Assembly: GCF_001808955.1 (NCBI RefSeq)
Contig: NZ_KV795256.1
Location: 1-64,000, forward strand
Source of the DNA: Rothia sp. HMSC078H08
GTDB taxonomy: Bacteria; Actinomycetota; Actinomycetes; Actinomycetales; Micrococcaceae
DNA: 64,000 nucleotides
Direction of reading: 5' to 3'
The notes beneath the pieces were generated by a model, which had not been told where the DNA came from, searched no databases, and saw only the letters and a program-made list of their open reading frames with translations. Positions 17,316-26,210 of the stretch are shown here, in pieces (position 1 is the first letter of the stretch; every line of letters starts with the position of its first letter). A program made the position numbers and the translations under genes.

Positions 17316-19055
17316 CTAACGCAATGCTCGGTGCGCCTGGTCAAAGAACTCACGCTCGTACACGCACGCCGACAGGTACGCCCGCGCCGCGCGCACACGC
17401 TGAGCCGGTGAAGCCGTCTCAAACGCACGCTCCACCTCCGCGAGGCTACGCGCCACCTCCGCGGCGAACTCTTCGCCACCGTACATGCTCAACCACTCCG
17501 CGTACGGGTGGTCCGCATGATTCTGCGAGGAGAGCACAGCGCCCACCTCTTCGTACAGCCAGTAGCAGGGCAAGATAGCGGCGGCACCGACCACGTAATC
17601 ATCACCGGCAGCGGAGGCACGCAGGAAATTCGTGTACCCCATCGTAATCGGTGAGGGCCCACCCAGACGCGCACGGTTCGCCAGCCAGCCCTCGTGCAGC
17701 TGCGATTCGGCGGCAATCGCCTCATGCGCACCGGCGGCCCAGTGCACCTGCGCCTCAGCGGTGTCAGCACGCGCCGAGAGAGTCGCGAGCGCACGCGAAT
17801 AATCCCGCAGGTAGAGGGCGTCCTGGTCCAGGTAGAAGGCGAACAGGTCCTCGTCGAGGGTTCCGTCACCGAGGGCACGCACGAAGGGCAGGTCCAGGAT
17901 CTGGTGCCAGGTTTCGCCACCGGCTGCCCAGAGGGCGGCGGTCCAGGGACCGGCGGGCTTTACGACGGCTTCACCGGCGGGTACGGGGCTGACCGGCAGC
18001 AGACGCTCCGGGCTGGTGCCGTCCAGAGTATTGCCCTCAGAGTCGGTGGTGGCGAGCAGGTGATGCCACGGGTACGCGGAGGCGGCAGCCTCCAGACGGC
18101 GGGCACGGGCGGCGTGGTCCACCGGGCCGTGGCCCTCACCGGAGCCGACCTGCAGACCGGCACCTGCGGCAATGGATTCGTGGAGCCAGCGGGTGCTCCA
18201 CTGCAGGGCGCGGTGGGTGTCTTCGCTGGTCAGAACGCTCTGCTCTGCGGTGTACTCTGCGGCTTCGGTGTGCTGGAGCAGCTCCACGCCCAGGCGGGTT
18301 GCCAGCGAGGAGGACAGGGAGCATCCGGTGCCGTGCGTATTACGGCTGTCCAGGCGCGGGGTGCGCACGTGAGCGCAGGTGCCGTCCGGGAAGACCGCGG
18401 TGTTACCGGCGTCCTGACCACACAGGTGGCCGCCCTTCACAATCACGGTAGTTCCGGTCGCCGCAGCAAGGTTCGCCGCCTGCTCGTGCGCCTCATCGAA
18501 AGTCTGGGCGGGCTCCTTCTCACAGAGCACGGCGAGCTCCGGAATGTTCGGGGTAATCACATTCACGAGCGGCACGAGATCGCGCAGCGCCTGCTCCGCT
18601 TCCGCCTGCAGCAGGCGGTCACCGCTCGAAGCAATCATGACCGGGTCGAGCACAACCACGGGCACGGGGTGCTCGCTCAGCCAGGTGCGGACCGTACGGA
18701 TCGTGTCCGCGTCGCCGAGCATGCCGATTTTCACGGCGTCAACCGTGACATCATCAAAAACGGCGGCAAGCTGCGCGGTCAAAAATTCCAGGGGCGGGGT
18801 GAATACTTCACGAACCCCGCACGTGTTTTGGGCGACCAGTGAGGTGGTCACGCACATGCCGTAACCGCCGGATGCGGCAATGGACTTGAGATCCGCCTGG
18901 ATACCTGCACCGCCGGAGGGGTCGGTTCCCGCAATGGAGAGAACCCTCGGCACCCGAGCTGTCTGGGGTGCCCGGGGGGTTCCGGAGGCGCTCGCGCCGG
19001 GTGCAGGGCTGGTGGTGGGTGCGCACGCGGGCGCAGTAGGCTGCTCTGCCATCAT
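17316..19055 (-). CDS. thiD: ThiD-TenA fusion: HMP(-P) kinase plus thiaminase II
   Basis: Bifunctional enzyme of thiamine synthesis and salvage; 579 aa. The ThiD half (about residues 37-300) phosphorylates hydroxymethylpyrimidine and its phosphate. It has VLSIAGTDPSGGAGIQADLK and the ribokinase-type TGCSLSSSLA motif with HGTGC. The TenA half (about 365-579) hydrolyses amino-pyrimidine degradation products. It shows the catalytic Cys in ILPCYWLYEEVG and the C-terminal Glu region VYEREFFDQA. A Pro/Ala-rich leader of about 35 residues precedes ThiD. Start codons ATG-ATG at 19055/19052 lie just after a TPP riboswitch whose 3' strand contains the ribosome-binding site. Expression should therefore fall when thiamine diphosphate is abundant. 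Confidence 0.94.
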   Translation of the reverse strand: MMAEQPTAPACAPTTSPAPGASASGTPRAPQTARVPRVLSIAGTDPSGGAGIQADLKSIAASGGYGMCVTTSLVAQNTCGVREVFTPPLEFLTAQLAAVFDDVTVDAVKIGMLGDADTIRTVRTWLSEHPVPVVVLDPVMIASSGDRLLQAEAEQALRDLVPLVNVITPNIPELAVLCEKEPAQTFDEAHEQAANLAAATGTTVIVKGGHLCGQDAGNTAVFPDGTCAHVRTPRLDSRNTHGTGCSLSSSLATRLGVELLQHTEAAEYTAEQSVLTSEDTHRALQWSTRWLHESIAAGAGLQVGSGEGHGPVDHAARARRLEAAASAYPWHHLLATTDSEGNTLDGTSPERLLPVSPVPAGEAVVKPAGPWTAALWAAGGETWHQILDLPFVRALGDGTLDEDLFAFYLDQDALYLRDYSRALATLSARADTAEAQVHWAAGAHEAIAAESQLHEGWLANRARLGGPSPITMGYTNFLRASAAGDDYVVGAAAILPCYWLYEEVGAVLSSQNHADHPYAEWLSMYGGEEFAAEVARSLAEVERAFETASPAQRVRAARAYLSACVYEREFFDQAHRALR

Positions 19056-19061
19056 CGATAA

Positions 19062-19232
19062 TCCCTTCGCTAGTTCGAACTAGAGCAGGTTCAATGGGTG
19101 ATTCTCTCAGCCTTGAGTGTTCTTACGCCGTTTCGTGCGCCCACTATGCCTTAGCTCTTCGCTGTGCCGTAGCCCTTCGTTGGGCGGTCAGTTGGGCGGG
19201 TTAGCGGGTCGCGGGCGTCTCAAGGCACCCCA
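19062..19232 (-). promoter_or_regulatory. TPP (THI-box) riboswitch
   Basis: Read on the minus strand, the conserved core blocks are all present and in order: GGGGTGCC, then GGCTGAGA, ACCC, TGAACCTG and finally CGAAGGGA. A long insertion of about 95 bases between GGGGTGCC and GGCTGAGA forms an enlarged P3 region. The last block (GAAGGGA) serves as the ribosome-binding site 6 bases before the start codon, so control is probably at translation initiation. Confidence 0.92.
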
Positions 19233-19464
19233 TATCGCTCTGCCAGGTTATCACAATGATTCTTAGTAACTGAAAGTTTTGCGGGTGACAAGTGAATCTC
19301 TCCGAAATTTTCGTTTGAGTCTTGCACTCTTGCGAGTGCTCCCACCGCCGATTTCAGTGCACCTTTGTGCGGAAACCACCCGTTAAACACGTAGTGCCCG
19401 GCACCGCTTCACGCAGTGCCGGGCACTATCAGCCGGGCTTATCCACAGGACTTATCCGCTGGGC
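19233..19464 (-). terminator. Spacer with terminator of the ABC exporter operon
   Basis: TAGTGCCCGGCAC (19392-19404) pairs perfectly with GTGCCGGGCACTA (19416-19428), 37 bases past the leftward stop at 19465. The rest of the interval should hold the promoter of the thiamine gene; I cannot assign boxes with confidence. Confidence 0.7.
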
Positions 19465-21213
19465 TTAGGTCAGGGCGAAAATCTCCGCCGGTGAGCCCTC
19501 CGCAATGATCCTACCCTCGTGCAGCAGGACCGCACGGTCAGCCAGGGAGGCGATACGCGCATCGTGCGAAATGATCAGCACCGCACGGTTCGCCAGCACC
19601 GCACGCAAGGACTCGGTAGCGTCCGCGAGCTCCAGCTGGGTGGTGGACTCGTCCAGAATCACGGCGTGCGGGTCGGCCAGCACGATACGTGCCAGCGCCA
19701 GCTGCTGAATCTGGTCGCGGGTCAGAGGCGAATCCGCGCCACTGACAACGGTGTCCATGCCCTGCGGCAGGTCGCGCCACCAGCGGGCACCGACAGCGTC
19801 CAGGGCCTCACCCATCTGCTCGGCGGTCGCGTCCGGCACGACCACCGTAAAGTTATCGGCGAGAGTACCGAAGAAGACATGTGCCTCCTGGGTGCAGACC
19901 AGCAGTCGGGGGCGGCCATCGGCGGCGGCATCGGTCGGGAAGTCGCCGTGACCGACCGGGCGACCCATCACGGTGATGGTGCCTTCCAGGGCGGTCAGCG
20001 AACCACCAATCAGGCGAGCCATAGTCGTTTTACCCGAACCGGAACGACCCACCAGGGCGAGCGCCTCACCGCGGCGAATCTTCAGGTTGATGCCTTCAAG
20101 CACCAGGGCGTCCGGGGAGTAGCCGTAGGAGACGTCGGTGCAGTCAATGGCGTACTCCGGGTTCTTCACGGCTTCATCCAACACCTTGGAGGAGGCCTCG
20201 GCCCGGTGCTGTGCGCGCTCCTCACGCTGCTTCTTCGCCAGGGAGACCACACCAAACACGCGGCCCATGTTCACGAGCATGATGCGCAGGCTGCTGACGT
20301 GGTGGTTCAGCATGTCGGCGAGGGTTCGCAGACTGAAAACCATGACCGAGGCGGTCGCCACGGCACCCCAGCTTGCCCAGCCGATAGCCACGCAGGCGGC
20401 ACCCCAGAGCATGCACAGAATCGTGGGAATCCATGCGTTGATGGCATCCACGGTGAAGTACAGCTGGCGGATGCGCACCATGCCCAGCTGCGCGGCGAAC
20501 TGGCGCTTGTTCTCACTGGCGAAGGAGTCTTCGCGGGCGGTGTGAACACCCAGCTCACGGATCGTGGAGGTGCCGCGAATGTTCTCGGTCAGCACGCTGT
20601 TGAGGTCGCTCACGCGCTCCTGGGCGGTCTGGTTGCGTGCCGCCATGAGCGGCAGCATCTTCGACATGATGAGGGCAAGACCGGCAATCATGGGCAGCAT
20701 AATCAGACCCATTGCGGGGCTCACAAACGCCAGGGAGATCGTGGAAACCAGGAAGTACAGGACCACGTAGATTGCACCGAGAAGGTCTGTGCTGACAGCG
20801 TTTGCTGCCGAGGACAGGTCGTCGGTCACGCGGGTCAGCAGGTCACCGCTGCCGGCTTCTTCCACGGTGCGTGCGTCCAGGTCGAGGGTGCCGTCGAGGG
20901 TGTCCTGGTTGGCGTCACGGGTGACGAGCGCACCCAGTCGCGCCGCACTGTACGAGGAGACCATGAGGGTCACTGCCTGCACGATGAACGCCGCCAGGAT
21001 AATCAGAATCGGCTGCCACGGGTAGCTGGCGAACTTACCCGCCACCACGTCGTCCACGGTGGCACCAATCTGCAGGGGCACCACCGCACCCATGAGGGTG
21101 CTGACCATGTAGATGACGAAGGTGTAGAGGGCTCGCCCCTTATGCGCTGCGAGGTAGTTCCACATGCGGCGTGCCACATAGGCGGGGCTTTCGATGGGGA
21201 GCTGCTTTGCCAT
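19465..21213 (-). CDS. ABC exporter half-transporter, Walker A/B-competent subunit
   Basis: Half of a heterodimeric ABC exporter, 582 aa: six-helix membrane domain (about residues 20-320) plus ATPase domain (about 350-582). Walker A GRSGSGKTT lies at about 389-397, the Q-loop at CTQEAHVF, Walker B AVILDES with its catalytic Glu, and the switch His in IISHD. The signature motif is lost: LTRDQ (about residue 497) stands where LSGGQ should be. Its partner (21215-23116), whose stop lies one base upstream of this start region, has the opposite set of defects. The two must complement each other at one composite ATP site. Substrate unknown; the arrangement fits a peptide, lipid or drug exporter. Confidence 0.9.
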   Translation of the reverse strand: MAKQLPIESPAYVARRMWNYLAAHKGRALYTFVIYMVSTLMGAVVPLQIGATVDDVVAGKFASYPWQPILIILAAFIVQAVTLMVSSYSAARLGALVTRDANQDTLDGTLDLDARTVEEAGSGDLLTRVTDDLSSAANAVSTDLLGAIYVVLYFLVSTISLAFVSPAMGLIMLPMIAGLALIMSKMLPLMAARNQTAQERVSDLNSVLTENIRGTSTIRELGVHTAREDSFASENKRQFAAQLGMVRIRQLYFTVDAINAWIPTILCMLWGAACVAIGWASWGAVATASVMVFSLRTLADMLNHHVSSLRIMLVNMGRVFGVVSLAKKQREERAQHRAEASSKVLDEAVKNPEYAIDCTDVSYGYSPDALVLEGINLKIRRGEALALVGRSGSGKTTMARLIGGSLTALEGTITVMGRPVGHGDFPTDAAADGRPRLLVCTQEAHVFFGTLADNFTVVVPDATAEQMGEALDAVGARWWRDLPQGMDTVVSGADSPLTRDQIQQLALARIVLADPHAVILDESTTQLELADATESLRAVLANRAVLIISHDARIASLADRAVLLHEGRIIAEGSPAEIFALT

Positions 21214-21214
21214 G

Positions 21215-23116
21215 CTAGTTCACCTCCTGATTCTGAGTGGTTGCGGGGGTTTCTGCCTGAGCGACGGGGTAGCCGTCGCGTTCCATGCGGCGGGTCGTCT
21301 CCGCGGTCGTGGAGACAACGTAGACCTGCTCCATATCCTGCAGCAGGCCGGGGTAGCCGACGGGCAGGCGGTCGCTACCGATCTGGGTTTCCATCGCATC
21401 GTAGATGTAGCGCTGGCTGGGTTCGTCCACGGAGTTCAGCGGCTCGGTCAGAATCAGCACCTGCGCGTCCTGTGCGAGCGCACGGGCGAGTGCCAGACGC
21501 TGACGCTGACCACCGGAGAGGTTCGCACCTTCACTGGTGATGCGTGCGGCGAAGTAGTCTTCGGGGTTGCGTCCGCCCAGTCGGTAGGCGATTTCGCGGG
21601 AGTCGGTAATCTTCAGCAGTTCCTCATCCTTTGCCTGTGCCAGCTCCTCGTCGGGGTTCGGCACGGTGCCCAGGCGCAGGTGCTCCTGCAGGGTTCCGGC
21701 GAAAATCATGGGGTTCGGTTCGCTCAGCAGCACTCGGCGGCCGGAGGCGTCCTTGAGGTCCTCTCCCCCGCGGCGTAGGGTGCGGGCAAGCGCCTCGGCA
21801 TAGTCTTGCGCGGTGAGGTTGTAGTCGCGCGGGTTGACGTACACGATGCGCGGGTTGCTGGCACCGGCGGGGGCGACGGGTACGGGCACCTCGAGGGTGC
21901 TAGCCTCGACTGCCTGTTCGGCGCGTGCCAGCTGCGCCATTTCTTCGTCGGTGCGCGGGCTCTTCAGCACGCCCTGGCGCACGCCCGCGTGACCTTCGAG
22001 GCGGGCGACCTTGGCGAGCGCAATTTTGGCGTAGCGCCATTCCGTCAGGAAGTTCTGGGTAATCCAGATGGGGCCACCCATCATCGCGATAATGGAGGCG
22101 ACTGTCACCAGGGACGCGGCGGGCGTATCGGATACCCAGCGGCCGTTTTCGACGTGGCCGGTGAGGGCGAATCCGATGCCGAGCAGGGTCACGGCGCCAC
22201 CGAGTAGCGCGCGGATGAGGAACATCCAGCGGTGCGTCTTTTCGTAGCGCATGTAGCTGTCGAAGACTTCGTCGGTGCCGCGGTGGTAGCGTTCACGCAT
22301 CTGTTCTTCGGCGCCGAGGCCGGCGATGGTGCGCAGACCGGTGGCGATATCGGAGGCGCGTGAGGAGGCTTCGCCGTCCTTCTCGCGGTATTCGCCAATC
22401 TTGGATTCGAGGAAGGACGAGTACCAGGCGATGACGCCGACCACGATGAGCGTACCAATGAGGGTGACAATCGCGGTGACGGGGTTGATCAGCCAGAGCT
22501 GCACGGCACCGAGGGTCGCGATAATCATGGCGTTAACGAACAGCGGTAGGGAGAAGTAGACATCCGTAATGCGGCGTACGTCTTTGTTCATGACGGTGAC
22601 CGCTTCGCCGGAGTCTACGCCAGCGCGGGTGCGCCCCATGAGCCGGTTGATGTAGATACGCCAGTCGCGGCTAAGTTCCGCGCTGAGGGTCATGGAGGTG
22701 CCCCAGCCGAAGAACTCGTTGATCACGATGAAGGTGATGGCTGCGACGACCACCCAGAACATGGGCCAGGCGTCGGGGGCTTTGCCGGCGATGTGCTGGT
22801 TGATGAATTGACCCACCATGACGGGGATAAGAATCGCACCGGTACCCGCGGTGGTTTCACCCGCGACGGGGATTGCCCAGCGGTGCCAGGGGTATTTGTA
22901 TCCGGGTGCGGTGACGCGCAGGGCGAGGCGCTTTTTGAGGGCTTCCTCTTCTGCCTTGCGCTGTTCGCTACCGGTTACTTCCTGTGCAGCTTTTTTCTGC
23001 GCAGTTTTCTTCTGAGCGGCTTTTTCCTGCGTGGTTTTGTTATGCATGGATTCTTCATGCGTAGCTTCTTCACGCGCGGCGTTTTCTTGTGCCTTGTCAG
23101 CGTTGTATTCAGTCAT
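21215..23116 (-). CDS. ABC exporter half-transporter, signature-only subunit with degenerate ATPase
   Basis: Partner half-transporter, 633 aa. A charged Lys/Glu/Ala-rich leader (residues 1-65, repeated AAQKK) precedes six helices. The ATPase domain starts near residue 425. It has an intact LSGGQRQRLALARAL signature (about 531-545), but no Walker A sequence anywhere between NPRIVYVNPRDYN and the Q-loop region. Walker B is VLILTEP (Asp replaced by Thr) and the switch region VVSTTAE lacks His. It can therefore offer only the signature face of a site. The gene is first in the operon and ends immediately before the partner, indicating coupled translation. Confidence 0.9.
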   Translation of the reverse strand: MTEYNADKAQENAAREEATHEESMHNKTTQEKAAQKKTAQKKAAQEVTGSEQRKAEEEALKKRLALRVTAPGYKYPWHRWAIPVAGETTAGTGAILIPVMVGQFINQHIAGKAPDAWPMFWVVVAAITFIVINEFFGWGTSMTLSAELSRDWRIYINRLMGRTRAGVDSGEAVTVMNKDVRRITDVYFSLPLFVNAMIIATLGAVQLWLINPVTAIVTLIGTLIVVGVIAWYSSFLESKIGEYREKDGEASSRASDIATGLRTIAGLGAEEQMRERYHRGTDEVFDSYMRYEKTHRWMFLIRALLGGAVTLLGIGFALTGHVENGRWVSDTPAASLVTVASIIAMMGGPIWITQNFLTEWRYAKIALAKVARLEGHAGVRQGVLKSPRTDEEMAQLARAEQAVEASTLEVPVPVAPAGASNPRIVYVNPRDYNLTAQDYAEALARTLRRGGEDLKDASGRRVLLSEPNPMIFAGTLQEHLRLGTVPNPDEELAQAKDEELLKITDSREIAYRLGGRNPEDYFAARITSEGANLSGGQRQRLALARALAQDAQVLILTEPLNSVDEPSQRYIYDAMETQIGSDRLPVGYPGLLQDMEQVYVVSTTAETTRRMERDGYPVAQAETPATTQNQEVN

Positions 23117-23510
23117 TCAACGTCTCTCCTTTCTCTTACCCTATTCCTTTATCAATGTGGCACGCAACACTATTTACGCAATAGATGGGCGTGTCGTCAT
23201 TTATGCAACTTATTTTGGGGCGTGTATCGACCGCACAGTATGGTCCGGCATCAATCGGCGGACTTGAACCTAGGCGGTAATTTATGCGGCATGGAACCCT
23301 GCGGTGTGAGGCTCTGCAGTGTGGAGCCCTGTGCCTTTGACCTTCTGAGCGCCAGGTTGTGCATCACTGCATCTAAAACGCTTTATTCCACCCTACCTGA
23401 ACTTTAGGTTTTCCCGCATTAGAGCACGCGACTTTGCACCTATGCCGAGTTGTTCCCTCGTAACGATAACGCCCCCGCGCCCGCCCTATTCCCGATAGAC
23501 TGGAATCCTC
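23117..23510. promoter_or_regulatory. Divergent intergenic region
   Basis: It separates the leftward ABC operon from the rightward helicase and holds both promoters. I see A/T-rich stretches near 23150-23230 and a short run of imperfect GTGTGGAGCCCTG-type repeats near 23290-23340, but no gene or clear operator. Confidence 0.4.
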
Positions 23511-26111
23511 ATGAGTATTTTGAATTTTCTTTCTCCCACGCTGGGTGAGAATCCCGGCGACTACAATCGACGCGATTTTAAGGGCAACCCCCTCACCGCC
23601 GAAGAAATCTATGAGGCATTCACCGAGTGGATTTCGACCCGCGGCATGACCCTGTACCCCGCCCAGGACGAGGCCGTTCTGAGCATTGCAGCCGGACATA
23701 ACGTGGTGCTGGCAACCCCGACCGGTTCCGGTAAGTCCACCGTGGCTGTTGCCGCGCATTTTACGGGCCTGGCGACCGGTCAGCGCTCCTACTACACCGC
23801 CCCCATTAAGGCGCTGGTGTCTGAGAAGTTCTTTGACCTGATCAATATTTTTGGCGCCGAGAACGTGGGCATGATTACCGGCGACTCCGCCATTAATACG
23901 GAGGCGCCCATTATCTGCTGCACCGCGGAAATTCTCGCCAATATTGCCCTGCGCGAGGGTAAGGATGCGGACCTGTGCCAGGTCATCATGGACGAGTTCC
24001 ACTTCTACTCTGACCCGCAGCGCGGCTGGGCGTGGCAGCTTCCCCTGCTGGAGCTTCCGCAGGCGCAGTTCCTGCTGATGAGCGCGACTCTGGGCGATAC
24101 GACTCGCTTCCAGGAGGAGATGACGGCGCTGACCGGTCGTGAGAGTGACCTGGTGGCGCATTCTGAGCGTCCCATTCCGCTGCATTTCTACTACTCCACC
24201 ACCCCGGTTCAGGAGACGGTGCAGGAGCTCGTGCAGACCAAGCAAACTCCGGTCTACATTGTGCACTTCTCGCAGAAGGCGGCGCTGGAGCAGGCGAACG
24301 CGCTGCTGTCGGTGGCTATTGCTTCCAAGGAAGATAAGGAACGCATCTCAGAGCTCATCGCGAAATTCCGTTTCGGTCCGGGCTTCGGTAAGGCGTTGAA
24401 TAAGCTGGTGCGTGCCGGTATCGGTATTCACCACGCGGGCATGCTGCCCAAGTACCGCCGCCTCGTGGAGCAGCTGGCTCAGGAGGGTCTGCTCAAGGTG
24501 ATTTGCGGTACCGACACCCTGGGCGTGGGCATTAACGTGCCGATTCGTACCGTGCTGATTACGGCGCTGTCGAAGTTTGACGGTGCCCGTAGCCGCCGTC
24601 TGCGTGCCCGCGAGTTCCACCAGATTGCCGGACGCGCGGGCCGTGCCGGTTTTGATACCGCCGGTACCGTGGTGGTTCAGGCACCCGAGCACGATATTGA
24701 GAACGCGCGCCTGCTGGCGAAGGCACAGGCGAAGTTCGGCGACGACACCAAGCGCATTAACCAGTCCCTGTCCTCCAAGCGCAAGAAGGCGCCGGAAGGG
24801 TTCGTTGGCTGGTCTGAGAAGACCTTCGACCAGCTGGTAGAGGCAGCCCCGGAGCCGCTGACCTCCTCCTTCGACATCACCCATTCGATGCTGCTGAACC
24901 TGATGCACCGCCCGGAGAACCCGGTCATTGCCGCGTACCGCATCATTCAGGAGAACCACGAGAGCCCCGCGCGCCGCCGCGAGCTGCTGCGCAAGGCAAT
25001 CGGCATCTACAAGGAGCTACTGACCGGCGGCGTGATTGAGCGAACCAACACCCCGGACGAGCACGGCTCCTACCTGCGCCTGACCGAGGATCTACAGGAT
25101 AACTTTGCCCTGAACCAGCCGCTGTCCGCTTTTGCGGTCGCCGCACTGGAACTGCTCGACCCCGAATCCCCCAGCTACGCGCTGGACGCGCTCTCCCTCA
25201 TTGAGGCGACCCTGGATTCGCCGAACCAGGTGCTGTACGCACAGGAACGCAAGGCGAAGAACGAACTGTCGGCACAGCTGAAGGCGGACGGTGTGGACTA
25301 CACCGAACGCATGAACGAGCTGGACAAGGTCACCTACCCGCAGCCCCTGGCGGAGCTCATCGATCAGGCGTACACGACCTACAAGCAGTCCGCGCCGTGG
25401 GTGGCACGTTTTGAGCCTCGCCCCAAGTCAATCGTGCGTGACATGTACGAACGCGCGATGGGCTTCAACGACTTCGTGCAGTACTACTCGCTCGAACGTG
25501 CCGAGGGCGTGCTCCTGCGTTACCTCTCTGACGCATACAAGGCGCTGCGCCACACCATCCCCGATTCTGCCGTGACCGACGAGCTCGACGACATCATCGA
25601 GTGGCTCGGCGAGCTGGTACGCCAGACCGACTCCTCCCTGGTGGACGAATGGGAGAAGCTGGCTGCCGGCGAAGACACCGCGACCATTGCGGCCGAGCAC
25701 GCCTCCATCGAGGAGGAAGAGCCTCCCGCCGTGACGCAGAACCTGCGTGCCTTCCGCGTGATGGTGCGCAACGCCCTCTTCCGCCGTGTGGAGCTCTTCG
25801 CTGACGAGCGTGACCGCGCCCTGGGCGCCCTGGACGAGTGGTGCGGCTGGGATGCCGACCGCTGGGCGGACGCCATGGACGACTACTTCGACACCTACGA
25901 CGACATCTACACGGACGCCGACGCGCGCTCGCCTCGCCTGGTCAGCATGGATGAGGACACCGCCGCTCACCCGGGCGTGTGGAAGGTTCAGCAGAGCTTC
26001 GCCGACCCCGAAGATAACTTTGACTTCGGTATTCGTGCCGAGGTTGATTTGGCGGCCTCCGATGAGGCGGGCTACCCGGTGCTGAAGATTCTGAGCGTGG
26101 GCGAGTTCTAA
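23511..26111 (+). CDS. DEAD/DEAH-box RNA helicase (Ski2/HelY-like, DUF3516)
   Basis: Superfamily 2 helicase, 866 aa. The order of motifs is Q-type YPAQDEAV at about residue 53, Walker A ATPTGSGKST (about 69-78), Ia APIKALVSEKF, II MDEFHFY and III MSATLGD. The second RecA domain has GIGIHHAGMLPKYR, GTDTLGVGINVP and HQIAGRAGRAGFD (motif VI). The DEFH box plus HHAG and GRAGR are typical of Ski2-like RNA helicases. The C-terminal 350 residues are helical and match the actinobacterial DUF3516 type of tail. It probably unwinds RNA for turnover; the partner nuclease is not nearby. ATG 23511. Confidence 0.88.
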   Translation: MSILNFLSPTLGENPGDYNRRDFKGNPLTAEEIYEAFTEWISTRGMTLYPAQDEAVLSIAAGHNVVLATPTGSGKSTVAVAAHFTGLATGQRSYYTAPIKALVSEKFFDLINIFGAENVGMITGDSAINTEAPIICCTAEILANIALREGKDADLCQVIMDEFHFYSDPQRGWAWQLPLLELPQAQFLLMSATLGDTTRFQEEMTALTGRESDLVAHSERPIPLHFYYSTTPVQETVQELVQTKQTPVYIVHFSQKAALEQANALLSVAIASKEDKERISELIAKFRFGPGFGKALNKLVRAGIGIHHAGMLPKYRRLVEQLAQEGLLKVICGTDTLGVGINVPIRTVLITALSKFDGARSRRLRAREFHQIAGRAGRAGFDTAGTVVVQAPEHDIENARLLAKAQAKFGDDTKRINQSLSSKRKKAPEGFVGWSEKTFDQLVEAAPEPLTSSFDITHSMLLNLMHRPENPVIAAYRIIQENHESPARRRELLRKAIGIYKELLTGGVIERTNTPDEHGSYLRLTEDLQDNFALNQPLSAFAVAALELLDPESPSYALDALSLIEATLDSPNQVLYAQERKAKNELSAQLKADGVDYTERMNELDKVTYPQPLAELIDQAYTTYKQSAPWVARFEPRPKSIVRDMYERAMGFNDFVQYYSLERAEGVLLRYLSDAYKALRHTIPDSAVTDELDDIIEWLGELVRQTDSSLVDEWEKLAAGEDTATIAAEHASIEEEEPPAVTQNLRAFRVMVRNALFRRVELFADERDRALGALDEWCGWDADRWADAMDDYFDTYDDIYTDADARSPRLVSMDEDTAAHPGVWKVQQSFADPEDNFDFGIRAEVDLAASDEAGYPVLKILSVGEF

Positions 26112-26210
26112 GGCTCCAATTGAGACTCCGCCCGAGGCTCTGCCCAGATGTTGCCCGTAGTGGGCTAGAATACAGAGTATCTATCTATTTGAATGAAAGA
26201 AGGTTCACCG

